Shown here piece after piece: positions 12,476-27,470 of a stretch of 64,000 nt of DNA. The DNA comes from Megamerina dolium (Eukaryota > Arthropoda > Insecta > Diptera > Megamerinidae). The stretch is taken from assembly GCA_963854835.1 (NCBI GenBank), contig OY978525.1:95756136-95820135 (forward strand), written 5' to 3'. Position 1 is the first letter of the stretch. Each line of letters begins with the position of its first letter. Both the position numbers and the translations under genes were made by a program. The notes under the pieces are model-generated. The model saw only the letters and a program-made list of their open reading frames with translations, was not told where the DNA came from and searched no databases.

Positions 12476-15143
12476 GGCTTTTTTCGAATGTATTTTTTTT
12501 TTTCAAAATATTGTGTGTTGTTTACATACACGCTCACATTCGAAAATTTTTCGAAAACGATCTATTGCCAATCGAAATGGTCAAGTGTTTAATATTTCGT
12601 CGCTGTCGTCTTCGTTCGTCGTTGATGTCGTCATTGGTACTGATTTTAATATTGTTGTAATCGTTATTATTCCTCCTCCACCTTTTAATTTTCCCCCGAT
12701 TAATCAAAATTATGAATATTTATTTTTAATTTTAAGTTTTCGCTTTGGTGTTGAAATGGCAAAGCCACAAATACTTGGGTGGCGCTTTTGACGCATTGAG
12801 GTTAACAAGATTACGAAGAGCTAAAGTAAATTTATATATTCTACATATGTATGTATGTAGTATGTATTCTCACATATGTATCTACGAAAATATATATGTA
12901 GACCGAAAAAATTCATTCGTTTTTTCTTATATTTTATATATCCGAGAGGCAAACATTTCGTAGAATGTATAGGTATGATGTAACACAACTGGAATGTCAA
13001 AGGATACAATGCAAATGAAAACAACAATGATCATGTTGTTGACGTATGATCGTGTACATAGGTATATGCATACATATGTTAGAATGGAATGTTGAAATGG
13101 TGTTATTGTTTGTTAAGGAGAAGAGAAGGTGACGAAGTGGGAAAGAAGAGAAAATGCAGTCGATGATCTTGCCACTGCATGGTTTGACAGTGAAATGAAA
13201 AAATACATTTTTTTTATACATTTGTAGAGGAAGTGTACATAAGTTGGTTATACACAGTTTGGGTTCGCTTTATATTAGTCGATTCCGAAAGACAAAACCC
13301 ATGTGAAATCACGCATTGTGAGCTTGTTATAGAGGTATTTCTAAAGTTGGGAAAACTTATACATTTGTGTTTCTGATAATTACTGAGTTGATGACACCGA
13401 GTGCCAAGTAAATAAAAGTTGCACAAACTAAATACCAGCAACTACTGAACAACAGCAAAAATGTCAAATATTCCTCGACGCCCTAGCGACTAAAGCGTAT
13501 TTCGTCGAAAACAAAATTAGCAGTGCTAACGCATGGGTTTTTTCGTGGTTTGGCTGTGAACCTATATTACTTTTGACAGCGTAGAGCAATACATCAATAT
13601 CACCATTGCCTCCTGCAGTACTTTCACATCACTGATATGCTGTAAAATGATGGATAAAATTAAAAACGTTCATTTAAAAATAATTTTCCATCTTTAAAGT
13701 AACTACAAAATGTCCATGTATACCTTGAGAATTGAAGAAAATTCAAAAATGTTGTCAAAAAAAAAAATAATAATAATAATAATAATAAAATATTTCAAGG
13801 TTTTATTGAAATTATTCAAAACGCGTTGTTTTCTAAATCAATCTTCACTTAATGGCTGTCACAATAAATCAGATAAATAATAAATCAATTAACCAAAGCA
13901 TACTTACGATTCTAACTGCATGCTAACCCAACTCATACACACTTCCACTATGATATTTGATGCTATATATAATATATGTACGTGTGGGACAAAAACAAAA
14001 AGTAATAATAAAATAAAGCAAAGAAAATTTCACTCATACAAAACATGACGACAACACGTCATCAACAATAATTTAGAATAATTTGTTTCAATAAAAACAA
14101 AAAAAAAAATCGATTCTCATGAATTTTCAATTGTTCATGAACAACAACAAAACCAGCAACAACACACTGGTCATTACGAATCAATGATCGAAAGTCAAAG
14201 TGCCAATGAAAATGAAAAAAAAAAAACTATGATGAAGAAGAAAACCAATAAGAAACCATAATATGAGTCATCATTGATAGTCATTGATCGTATAGAAATG
14301 CGTAGAAATTAAAATGAGTTAAATAATAGATGGACGTTGTATGTATATATGGTATTTGACGACTACGACGTTGAATAAAGGTAGTAAGCAAATAACAGAT
14401 GGTAAATGGTTAGTTTAAGCACCACAACAACAACATTAGCATTGACGATAAAAACCAGCTTATCAACATTAGTGGTTATGAGTGTTTTTCTCTATTCGTT
14501 CTGTGTTATAGAAGTTGGCTATTATTTGGCTATATTGATATAGATTAATAATAAAAATGCATTATAGTCATCTTTTTTATTTATTTTTTTTACTTCTGTT
14601 AGTTCGTTGAGAGCATGAGATAAGAAATGTTTCACTTGATAAGAAGCTATGACTAGTTTAATTCCATTATGGTACCATGATGTCTACATTTTAACTTCAA
14701 ATTATATATATTTCACATAACATTTTCAATATCATTTATTTTCATTGATTTTTTTTTTTTTTTGCTTTTGCATATTTTATTATATTAAATACAGTATTTT
14801 GTTAAGTCAATATTTATTTTTATGACAGCGAAAATACTAACTAAACAAGCAACTTTATCAAGACAATTAAATAAATATGTATTTATTAACATAGGTAGGT
14901 ACCTATGTATAATAAAAATGTATAGTATATAGAACTTTGGATGAGAGTTGAAAGAATAACAATAACATTTTAATGTGATTACGTCAGTTTGAATTCGATT
15001 CTTTGTTTTTGCAAATTCTGAAATGTCTTAATTCTCTAAAACATACTGAGGCGAAAAAAAATTTATTTTCTTCTTTTGCCTTTCTTAATCATTTTAATTT
15101 AATACGAACACCAGCTGTTTTTTTCCGTATGCTATATGTATAT

Positions 15144-15146
<3 letters not shown>

Positions 15147-15180
<34 letters not shown>
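15147..15180. repeat. (TA)17 microsatellite
   Basis: A simple TA run of about 34 bp bordered by GTATGTATGT on the right. Confidence 0.95.
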
Positions 15181-15190
<10 letters not shown>

Positions 15191-15325
15191 GTTACCTACA
15201 TGTTACATGCGGTAGCAGTGTTTCATTCAATTCAAAGAAATATTTTAATCTTCATTCTTTAAACGAGGATTATAAATATCCGTTGAAGAATTTCAATCTG
15301 TGCCAAAATGAGTGATATATATATA

Positions 15326-15846
15326 TAGGGTATCCATGACGTTATCATTGTGCAAAGTAATGTAAAAAATAAATACATTTCTTGTGACAAACAGTAGATA
15401 AATGCATAAAAATCTGTGTTTCATTAAAAAATAATTTTTATTAATAAAAATAATAATATTTTTTAAGTACTTTTTAAATAATTTCTTATCAACTTTTTAA
15501 AATCAAGTTTACAATTTAATTGTGAAAATTGTTTACATTTTTACATGAAAGAACAGTCTGAGTTATTTCATGCAGAAAAAGAAATGAAAATAGTCTTTCA
15601 TCGTCGAATCAGTTTACCTGATTTTTGAGTACTGAATTTGATTTTGAATTGTTTTGGGTTAATTTAGCATCCCATATAGTGGAACAGAGCTAACATCGTA
15701 GCTCAATAACTCGACGATAGAATTTTGAGCATTATAAGACCTAAGACGATGGAATTTTGAGAATTGTAAGACATTAAAGGTTTTATTTTTCTACCTTCAA
15801 ATTCATTTTATATTGAGCATCATTCATGTTTGAAACACCCCGTATA
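15326..15846. mobile_element. Possible MITE, low support
   Basis: A ~520-bp AT-rich block begins TATAGGGTATCC (about 15325) and ends GTTTGAAACACCCCGTATAA (about 15827-15846). The ends, read inward, are TATAGGGTATCC and TTATACGGGGTGTTTC: loosely matching inverted termini resembling the GGGTGTTTC starts of some insect DNA transposons. There is no coding content. The match is weak and a chance resemblance is possible. Confidence 0.3.
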
Positions 15847-18800
15847 AAATATGAACGAGCCTTCATTGCTTCGACGCGTACGATGCATAATTTTTATTTT
15901 TTGCAAACAGTTTTTTATAATTAATAAATGGAGTATGAGTAAATGCACAAATATGTGATTATTTAGTCAAAACATGCAATTTCTTGCAAATATACATACA
16001 TATTGCGTATATGGTAAATGTAAATATGAACGTCAAGGCATGTTGCTTGGCTGTTTTTATTTGTATATAAAATACGAATATATGCATATATGATGCAGCA
16101 CTCACAGAAAAAACTTACAATTACGATATCAACTAATATGCATCAGCAGCAACAATTCTGCATCAAATAAATGAGGACGACGATTAAATGGTAAAGTGTT
16201 CGAATGAGTGAATGATCTAGTAAGTGAGCGGAAATAAATGCCAATGGCTCCATTATGCGTTACGTCTGTGTTTGTCTGAATGATCGACAGTTGTGCCAAG
16301 CGAAATGAAATGTGACTTACGGTAATATTTAATTGCGATGATGGCGCCTTCAAAACAATATTTACTCTATGTATAATTGATCAACACAATGTACATAGTA
16401 TACGAGTATATACCCATCCAAAATGGATTAGACATGAGTGTTTAGTAATTTATTTCTTCATACATATCAGCTATTCTGTCCGCCTACATATTTACAATAC
16501 AATGCAAATTATTTTGATAATTCATTGTAAATAATTTTTTGGCATACCAAAGAATCGCAAAAATTTAGTTGTGAATCTATTTTTGCCCCAGAAATAATAT
16601 TGTAATAACAATATTTTAAGAGAGAGAATGCATACACTATCACCAACTATAGAGACAATAATAGATTACTTTTATATTTATAATTCTGTCTATATATATT
16701 GTAAACATGTACATTATATGCTCTAAAAATTGCATGCAATTTTATTTTTGACGAATACATTTGCAATTAAGACAAAACAGTATTTGAAAATTTTTTGCCA
16801 ATAAATTATGTAATATATTTTTTGTCTTTTTGTAGTAGAATCTGAACTCCATGTCTGTACATATGTCGAAGTGTAGTGTATCTAAATTAAAGTTGGGATT
16901 TTCACATTTTTTGATTCAATCAAACTATATTAAACAACCTACATTTAAACCAATTTATTATACATAACATAATATCTCAAAGACGCAACATATACAAATA
17001 TGTTTAGGTACATATGTTGATAATCGACCATATCATTCATAACACTGCTTGACTTCTTGTAACCCTCTTACTGTGATATTCTGACATTTTTAATTATATT
17101 TATTCATCTTGCTGTGATACACGAAAAATTGAAATGAACCGCAAAATAAAAGAAATATACTTATTTGTTTGTGGGTACATACATATATGGTATTGTCTTT
17201 TTAGAACATGTCCAATTTTTTTTCGCAGAATCATACAACGTACAAATCAACAAAATGAATAGTACATGCTTCAAAAGCATAATGGCAAGAAAGAATAAAA
17301 AAAATTTTTTTTTTTGCCAGCATTACTTCGAATATGCCGTACACAAGCAAGTTCAAAATCGTATATACATATATTTAATAAATATACGTAGATACATTTC
17401 TTACTTTGAGACACGGTCAGTTGTTAGCCCTCATCAAAGTGCTGATTTTTATTTATTATCATATTTTTGTTATATACTTCCTCTTCTTCTGCTTCTTCAT
17501 CTTATTTAGTTTGACAAGAACAGACAACATATTCATTATTTGCATTCTTTATATTTTATATGTACATATGTTTAAGATACATTGTATAAGAACTTGTATC
17601 CGATATAAATATACATGTATCTACATATTTCATAAGATTCATAATATATGTATACATACATGTTTACCATTTAGATTCTGCAATTTAAAATAAAAATTTT
17701 TTTTGTTCATTCTTCTCATATTTATATTTGCATTTTAACTTATTTATGTTAACGTATACACTATACTTATACATATATATCGTACCGAATTCACATACAT
17801 GTACAACATATGTATGTATGCTTTCAATTGTAGTGAAATTCAGTTGAAGGATACAGAATATTGCATCATTCATTGATTTGAATATAATCAATGCAATGCA
17901 AACTGTACCTACAGTTGGCATTCAATGTCAATTAAAATGTTGTTGCTGTTTTTTTTTTAATAATTGGTTTCATTAAACATATGAATTGCTATTTGTTTTT
18001 CATATTTTTATTGTAAATATCGAAATTTTATTGCTATTCAATATGTATGTAGAGGCAATGAAAATGGGAATCAACAACAAATGAAATGCTAAAAATTGAC
18101 AGTCATATTTTGATAAAGTTTTCTCCTTGAGAATATCACTATTTTCGCAAATTAAATGACATACATACAAAATTACAATACTTGGTGGATATGAAAAAGA
18201 CAGAAAGACAATTTGCGGTGAGCCTTACGGTACACTAAATTAAAACTCTATCGTATTGGCAAACAGAGCTAGAAGAATAGTATTACCTACCATATAAAAA
18301 TGTTTGCACTGAATTGAGATTTCATTTATAAATTAATCTTAATCATAACCTTAGTTTAGAGAATTGTGACAGCAACAAATCAATATATTGAATAAGAATT
18401 TTCATAATTTGACTTTCAAATAGCGAGATACCAAAATGACAAATGGCAAGAACAGCTGTGACCATATAATAGACCTTTTAATAGTATTTTTAGATCTCAA
18501 TAAAGCTTTATTTGGCTACTAAAAGAGCAAAAAAAAGAATAAATTGAAGCTTAAGTGCGGGTACAGAATTAACTAATAATGTGTAATTAAAGTGTCTCAT
18601 CAAGTAGTCTTAGTCCTCAACTAAATTATTTGTAATTGTTTTAGATGTGTCTATTCGTTCAATAATATGATGAAAATATGTGTAATGAGCCATAGTACTG
18701 CTATGAGCTAAATACCCGCATATTAATCTATGTATTTAACATGTTTAATCTAATAGAATATGCTCTGAAGTGTCAAGTGGTCAATTTAAAATTGTATTTT

Positions 18801-21800
18801 TCACAAAAAATATACAATATATTACATAAATATGTAATTGGTTTATTTTTACATCTTCATTCACTTAATATTTGATTATTGCTCTTTGCATACAATTATT
18901 GTATATTTACATTTAATTATAGCATTTAGAAGACTGTCTATAATTCTTCATAATACAGAGAACAACAAATTTGGGGATAATATCTAAGTAGCATTTGAGG
19001 TTATTCTATGTATGCCAATTTTTATTTCTTAATAATTACAAAATAACATGTACATAGTATAGTTTTAATGTAATTGTGCCATATCTTATTGCTATATTCC
19101 ACTTATGTAAGTATCTTATGATTATGACGTTCGTTTGTATTGTATATTGTGGTAACAACTAATTACAAATTTGCTAATGAAGACTACTTGAAATTCGTTA
19201 AGGCTGATCGACAAGTCATAAATTTATAAGGTACATACATATAGTATTTATTTATAAGAAAAAATGCATTAGTTTATGTACATTAAAGTGGGTCGAGTTT
19301 ATGCGAAAGAAAAAATCAACACAAGAGTTTAGTAAAAAATGCTTAAATCACCTAATTATTTCACTAATTTTCAACGAGATTTTTTTTTTTTAGTAATACA
19401 TAGACATTTATTGAATATCTTTTATAACGAAGAGACGAATTGGCATAATTCACCTTTGAGATAACGGTAAATTTTGACTTTTCAGTGGCTTGAAATTCAT
19501 GTCAGACCTACGGTTTTAATATGTATGCTTGTTTACGGTCTTTTATGTGGCCAAAAAGTAATGTGAACCATTCGTCATCATATTTCCAATTTTAAAAAAT
19601 TGTAGTATTTGAATATTATTCAACGTTTACGTGAAATAATTCGCAAATAGAGGTTATTGGGAAACATTTTCCTAAACATATTACTAAAATCGGTCCCCAA
19701 CCAACGTAGTCAGCCATCTGACTATTCTCTGAAGCGCAATACAACGTTGAGTGGAGACAATTTCTCCAACAAATTCAAAGATTTGAAAAATCAACGATAA
19801 AAAGTGATGTCGACGAATAGAAAATTAATTTTTTATATGAACATTTTCGTAGACTACAAAACTAGTGCTGCCAGGATGCAACAATATTTAACACACTGTT
19901 TCGCGAAATTCAAATATACAATTTCTTATTTGAATATTATATTATATGCTTTACCGGCGAACAAAAATAATTCACCCACCCTAATGTATAAGTATATTAA
20001 ATATTTCAAAATTTCCTGTGTTTATTCTTATATCTTTTGGTTTGCATATATATTTACATACATGTACATACACACACACACGAATATATGTAGTTTCATG
20101 TTATGTTCTGTTCTATGAATGTTGTAACATACATATTTAGTTCTTTTTGTGTGGCATACAAATGTGTGGGAAAGGGATATTGTATTCTATAGCAGAGATT
20201 CGTTAATGTAAATACGTTTATAGACTTTGCTACATACACTACATTAGTGACCCTCATTTTAGAGTATGATAGAGGGAGAGAGAGAGAGACAAAATGGGGG
20301 GGACAGACAGTGAGAATGGCCTAATTTTTTTGCTGCGATCACTATTGTCGTTATCGGTTTTGTTGTTGTTGCTGCTGCTGCTGCTGCACTGTTGCACTGT
20401 TTTATTAGTTGCAACTGAATTTTATTGCATTTTTATGCTTTTGTAGCTGTTATTTGAGTTCTAGTTTGTTTTTTTTTTTTTTTTTTTTTTTTGAATTTGA
20501 TTTTTAAATACAATATATTCTAGCTTTTTGTTTATGCAATACCACTATACTTTTGCAATGAGTTCTCGTATACACAATGTACATATATGCTATATAGTAT
20601 AAAAAAATAAGAAGCAAGCATGTATGTAAGTATATGTACAATTATTTTTAAAAGTTCTTTACGTTACGCTCTGAATATGTCAATTTGTTTGCATCATTTG
20701 CAATTTGCCATATTGTCAGTCAAAAAATAATTGTTCTTGTCTTGTGTAATTTCGCAAGAAAATTCCGATTTTGTTATTATACTTCATTAAAATGACAATT
20801 CTAATTTTTGGCTTAACTACTAGTATTCCTAAATTATTCTCATTATTTCAACTTTCGGTGTTCACTTTAATTGCTTATACGTATTTCTTATTAATTTCAT
20901 AGTAGTTGAAAAAAAAAAAACAAATTAAAATCATAATCATACAAATCTCTTAAATCATGAAATAAAAAAATTATTAAATTCCTTCAGCATAACTACGATA
21001 CTATATGTGTAGGTATGGTATATATCTCATATCTGATCTTTTGAAAGTAGGTTAACTACTTTCATTTGCGAAATTTTATGAAAATTACTCAACATTCATA
21101 CATATGTATAAGTATGCTCGTAGCAGTAACACTTCCAACATTACGCAATTAATTTGACAAAAAGTCACGCTTTCAGTTAAGGCAATAAAAGTTGACAACT
21201 CGTAATATTTATCACCCACTACTCTGTGCTGTCATTATTTTGGCACATAGAGTGTGTGAGAGAAAGAGAGAGAGAGAATATTATATAGAGTACTTAATGG
21301 TTTATTATTCAACTAACATACTCATATAAACATATATGTATATATACATACATACATGTTTATAGACATATATTGAGCATTCTTATATATGCTTAATGCA
21401 AATTTTACATAAAATGCAAAGTAAAAATATAATAATTCTCTTTTATTAATCTTTAAACAAATTTCGTAGTTTTCACTCATCGTTTATTAATATTTCTTTC
21501 CATTTACTGGTAATTGTGACGCCTTCTTATGCTATTATTTATATCCGCTTAATGAGATATACATCTGAACGAAATATTTAATTGTTTATTACGATGATAG
21601 CTAAAATTGTATGTTGAATTTTTTTGTGTTAAATGTGTAAGATATATCATTGCTATTATATTATTATTAATTTTCAAATGCTAATTGCAGAAATATATCA
21701 ACATGAACGCAATGGTTATCATTTTAACTTGTATTAAAGTGAAATTTTTTCTTCTACATATACCAAATGTCTGTGACAAATTTCAAAGGTTTAACCATGA

Positions 21801-24068
21801 CAATTTAAATTGTTTTTTATGTTAACATTTGTATAAGAGCGTGGCTAAAATCAAAAGTTAAGATACATTTTGTAAAGAAGAAATAACAAAATAGTATGTT
21901 AAATTTTTTAAAGTATTGCATATTGAATGTCAATCAACGAATGTCAAATTCTATCACAAATTGCAAATTTTACAAGATTTCGTATGTAGTCAAAAATAAT
22001 TTATTTACAAAATAAAAATATATCGGCTATGAAAAAATATTAAAATGCAATATTTGCTTCAAACATATGAAAAGCCACAATAGTTTATTAAATTTTTAAA
22101 GCCAATATAAATATTGTATATGTGCATATTAAATAAATGTATTTATAATTATAAAATATTCAGAAAATTCAGAAATTCTCATTTATTCATATTTGAAAGC
22201 AAAAATACAAAGTAAAGGCAAAATTTAACAAACATTAATTTAGAAAAAAAAAAACATATATATATGTGAAATGAATAAAAAATGTATTAAAATTTTGTTT
22301 AAAATACTACATAAAAATAGAAATGAAGCAATTAATTATTTGCTTAAATATCTTTGGTATAATATTTAAAAATACTTTCATCATTATCCTATGTGGGCAG
22401 TTGGAAAAATGTTCTTTATATATTTATAAAAGAGTGTGTTATTACAATAAAATTATATATTATATGTATATACTATATATATGTTCTAATATAACCCTGT
22501 GATATTAACAAAAATATATGCCTATAAATATTGCTAAATTTAGACCAAAAAGTGCTTGGCAACAAGAACGCAATTCAATTCAATTTTGCTTTAAATTTTA
22601 CTCATAGACAAGTTGATATGGAAATATAAAAAATTACTAATGTGATATGTGAATGTATATAGCAAAATTTGTAAAAAAACAAATATTTTATAGAAAATTG
22701 CACTATGCCCATGTTATTTTATACACACCGTAGAATTAAAAAAGAGCTTAATTCATTGAAAATATTACATTGATAACAAATTTGTAAATGCAAAACTATT
22801 TGTTTTATTGTTTAAAACAACATAACAATATTTTCAAATGCCATAGAATCGAAAAAATAAATTCAATTTTAAAACAAATTGTACATACGAGTATAACTAA
22901 ATTTACTGCAAAAAATTTATCCATTAAGCACCTCAAAAAATAAATATAATAGAAGAAGATGAAACAACAGCATACATTTGCATATAAATGGCACCCACTA
23001 CCAATAACATCCCAGTAGTTAAAATTTTAAGCATTTGCAGCAGAAATGCACCAGATTTTGGAAATACTTCTATTCCACTAGCTTTTATGCTAACAATAAT
23101 CTACTTATACAAAAGAGTGTCTGATATCTCAATAAAAGCTAAGCCATCCTTTGCTGAAGGAATGGGCCGTCGTGAATTGTTAACTTCTGGTATAAGCAAG
23201 CGCAAGCAAGCAAAAAATATGTTGAAACGTTTCGTCCGCCTTTAATCAAATGCGGCAAGTCAACTATTTAGATACACCCATTTTTAAAACTCTACAATAA
23301 GATTTGAATCTGTATTTGAAACCTGAAACCAAAAGGAATTTCTAAGGTCTTTTGTCCAGTTCTTAACGAATGAGCTGGTGAAAGGCTATACCATCTCATA
23401 CAGTAATAGCGATAACAAATTATAACATGGAAGAATCAGTAACAAAAGTGATTTCAATCATTTTTTACAAATTTACGCGACTAGAGTCTGATTTTTAAAT
23501 ATTCCTTGATTAAATATAAGTGCGTTGTTGTTGCACTATGAATAATTGGCTATTTACTATCAATGATTTTTAAATTGTACTTTCATTTCTGATATTTTGA
23601 AGACCTCAGGTGTCGATGACGTTGTATATGATGTATGCCTCGGAACTCTAAATAGCATCGGTCGTTTGAATATTTTGTTTTTATTTAATTAACTTATCCA
23701 TAGTTCAAGCTTAAATGTTTTTCAATATTGTCTACTGGGAATAAATGTGCAATATGTACACAAGTTTACGTATTTATGATATTTGTCAGTATGGAAATAA
23801 ATTGCGCACAAACTAAACCAATATTCATTCAGTGGCGCCCATGCGATTGTTCATTCATAAACGAAACGCATCAACATTCCAATAAATATTGAACATTATT
23901 GATACGCAGATTTTCTTTTTGTTTTTTTTTTTTGCAATGAAATTCATAGCCACGGTATGTTAATTGTTTTAGTGTGTCTGTGTTGATTTAAGAAGCATCA
24001 ATATTATGACTGCCATGTAAACATGTTGTGTGTATGCTACAACAATGTTGCTACATATGTTGGAGTAT

Positions 24069-24096
24069 ATGCATAACTATATTTATAGTTATGCAT
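24069..24096. repeat. Near-perfect palindrome, 13-bp arms
   Basis: ATGCATAACTATA is separated by only TT from its exact complement TATAGTTATGCAT. It sits about 70 bp upstream of a 128-bp TA tract and could extrude a cruciform. Confidence 0.85.
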
Positions 24097-24156
24097 CTGA
24101 TGTACGTATGTCATGTACATTATATATTATTTACAATATGAAACTTGTTAAAATAC

Positions 24157-24293
<137 letters not shown>

Positions 24294-26235
24294 CTATTTG
24301 ATAAAATTATTTACGATAAGGTTATTGTATGGCATTTGGAAAAATACAGAAATTCATTTAAAAAATTTATATTTTTCAATTTATTAAAAATATATAAATG
24401 CTATGTATTTTTATATATCAACGTTTTTATTCTAAAAATAACTACAAATACATACATGCAGTTTAATATACAGACAACATCATAATATATCATAATGCTC
24501 CATTTTCAAGTACACCTACAGATGCATTAGTTTACTAAATACCATAGTTTTTATTGCTTGTAGCATTCACTTTCTTTGAAATCATTTTTATTTATTTTGT
24601 TCACTTTTATCATTTATTGTTTTTTTGTTTTTTGTTTTTCTTTTTGTTTTATAATTAATTGGTTTTTTGATACGTTGAACAACTGCAAAAATAGAAAATC
24701 ATTTCATAAACATTACTTGATGAAGCTGATGAGGTGATGGCAGAGAGAAAGGCTGAATTTATGAATTCATATATTATATGATTAAAAAATTGTTCAATTG
24801 AAATATTTATCTAGGCCGCTAATATTAGTGTTCACTAATTGGGCGGGCAATGTCCTCGAATTTGTTTTCTGTTAACTGAGCCATAACAATTTCTCCCAAT
24901 TAAAATTCTTTGCAATTTCCTTTAAACAATATTTATATGGATGTATATATCTATTAGTTATTTTAATATGAATGAATTAAAAAAAAAATTTTATTAATTA
25001 ATTAATAAATAAAACAAATAACTAGCGTTGAAATGATTTTGACAAGTAAAGCCCTTCAACAATAAAAGTGATGGTCAGTACGAGCAAAATAATATAAAAC
25101 AAACAAAGTAATATAACTTTTTAAGTTGATATTTATTTGAAAATTAACAACTTAAATACAAAATGTGATCTATTCGCTCTGAGTTCGATCCCATGTGATT
25201 AGTGTAGAATGTCAAGTCACTAACATATAAGCTACGATACTTAAGATGTGTAGATATAATTTTCGAGCTCCTGCAATATATATCACCGCATATAGAAATC
25301 CAAAAGATTCAAGTTCGGTGATAAAGTCAGATAAGGTCATCCCTTAATGAGGATGAAGTCAGTAAATTAATATTGTTATACAAAAGCCCAGATCTAACTA
25401 TGAACAAATGAGACCAAACTCTATACTACAATACTGCAGTAGATGCAGTATATTGTGCTCCTATTATCACTAGCTTTATTGAGAAATATATCGTATGAGA
25501 AATATTGTATTATTTTCGAGAAAGATAGGCCAAGCATGTTGCAAGTCTTTCCTAAGGAATGGTTAAACAAAAAATCCTTTGTCGGTGGTCGTATTGGAAT
25601 ACAATTTACTTGAACATTAACAAAAATAACAAAAATAAATTCATAATAGATGTGACTATGGACTACATCGGGCAATTGAGAATAATCGCTCATAATGTCA
25701 GGAATTATACAGGATGTTTTTAGGACTAATATATGCACTATGGGACATGGGCTGTATGAAATATACTTATATTTAATATTAGAATGTTGATTTTTTAAGC
25801 AATTTTTTTATTTATTTTACAACTTATGAATCAATTCCTGCCAAATTTATGTCTTACCTACGAAACATCCGGTGTTACCGTGGATTATGAATAACCCATC
25901 GAATGAGTCATTTTATATACCTTACTCATAACTTTCATATTTAAGTGTACATAAATGCAAAAAATAAAACATATGTACCTACATACACATGTATGCCTAT
26001 ATATACTTATAAAATGCATAAAATATGTGTATGAATATATTTAAATATATATTTTAGTATAATTAAATCGCCAATATATATAAAATTTCTCCTGCGCTCA
26101 TAAGTCATAAGCTTCAATCAACCACAAAGCATTTTACATACACATTATTATTATGATTATAGTTATTCGTATACTACTTACAATATAATAACAAGTGTTA
26201 ATGATGAAAGTGAAAAGTGATGTTATTTTAATTAC

Positions 26236-26254
26236 CACAACAACAACAACAACA
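26236..26254. repeat. (CAA)n microsatellite
   Basis: Six CAA units. A second CAA run is at 28543-28570, where the complementary strand gives a spurious poly-Val ORF. Confidence 0.9.
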
Positions 26255-27420
26255 AGACAACGATAATGATGGCAACGATAATAATAACTTTATTGAAATC
26301 TCCACAAAATATGATCAAGTTGAAATTTTAAAAATAAGTCCCCAAAAAAAAAAGAAAAGCATAAGTCACAATACAATACAAGTTGATAGCTAGCCATACA
26401 AAATAACAACACTATAGGCGCTTATAACACATTATATATGTACATATTATATAGTATTTTGTGGAGAGATTTTTCAAATGGCATACTAATTATAAATATG
26501 CCAACAACTGACAAGATCAACTGACAGCGACCGTAAAAAATTCATTTGTATTTATAGAAAAAGAAAACACACAACAACAATAAAAGTGTTGTTTGGCAAT
26601 TTTTATTTTTTCTTTGATTAGTGTTAGTATATATTTTTAACCCTTCTGTTGGAAAATCGGCTGCCACCATAATAAAGAAATATTTATCATAGTAATATAT
26701 ATAAATGAACATATCTCGGCTACATTTATAAATGTCACACTAAATGGATTAAGTCATAGATTTATATTTTAATTTTGCGTTATGAACGTTTTTTTTTTGT
26801 AGATATATTTCATTTTTATTTTGTTGTATTTTTCTTTTAATGAAAAATACAAAAAACTCTAAAAAAAAATATATGAAAATAAAAAGGAATAAGAGGGTGG
26901 ATTATATGGAATTAGTAGGGAACAATTTGTAAATTCAAATTAATTTAGAAGTGTTCTATTGCTTGTTTTGCTTGTAGCAATGTATATGTAACAATTGCCA
27001 TAGTCATGCCCAAAACAGATCCACTCACTTAATAATATAGTGTGTGGCATGGCGCAGATTGTTGTACGTAAGTACTTAGTACATACTTACATACACGTAT
27101 AGGTACAATAAATGCTTGTTAGTTGTTGCATGATATATCCATGTACTTTAAAATGCATTAATTTGTACATTATGAGTTGCGCATTTATGTATGGCACATA
27201 ATGCATGCGAGGGAGAGACACTTGTATTATCACTATGCATATTTGAACAATATTTCGACAAATAAGATTTTCTCACTGTCTGCCGAAGATCCATTAACAA
27301 GATGATATACTTAAAATCATTTTCTATTATTATATGTAGCTATTTACTTTCTTCTTTTATTTTATTTTCATTGAATTATTTAAGTATTAATACATTCATA
27401 TTCTTTCTTTTCAATTGCAG

Positions 27421-27470
27421 GTAATTTTAATACTTCATACAAGCACACTACTTTTTGGATTTCCGAAATA
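27421..27470 (+). other. Candidate 50-nt UTR exon or recursive splice (ratchet) site
   Basis: A pyrimidine-rich run ending TTGCAG at 27420 is followed at once by GTAATT, so a 3' splice site directly abuts a 5' splice site (AG|GT). Fifty nt downstream comes AAATA|GTGAGT, a strong donor at 27471. This is the architecture of a recursive splice site with a cryptic downstream exon donor, as described for long fly introns; it could also be an ordinary 50-nt non-coding exon. It sits within the presumed long intron between 8913 and 57114. Confidence 0.4.

Noticed and set aside
19540..19830. Possible transposase remnant with GKHFPKHITKIG-like peptide
   Set aside because: Loose resemblance to the last third of Tc1/mariner transposases but catalytic region not recognisable; too weak to report.
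25170..25200. B-box-like GAGTTCGATCCC
   Set aside because: No A-box at the right distance and no tRNA fold; single-box matches are common.
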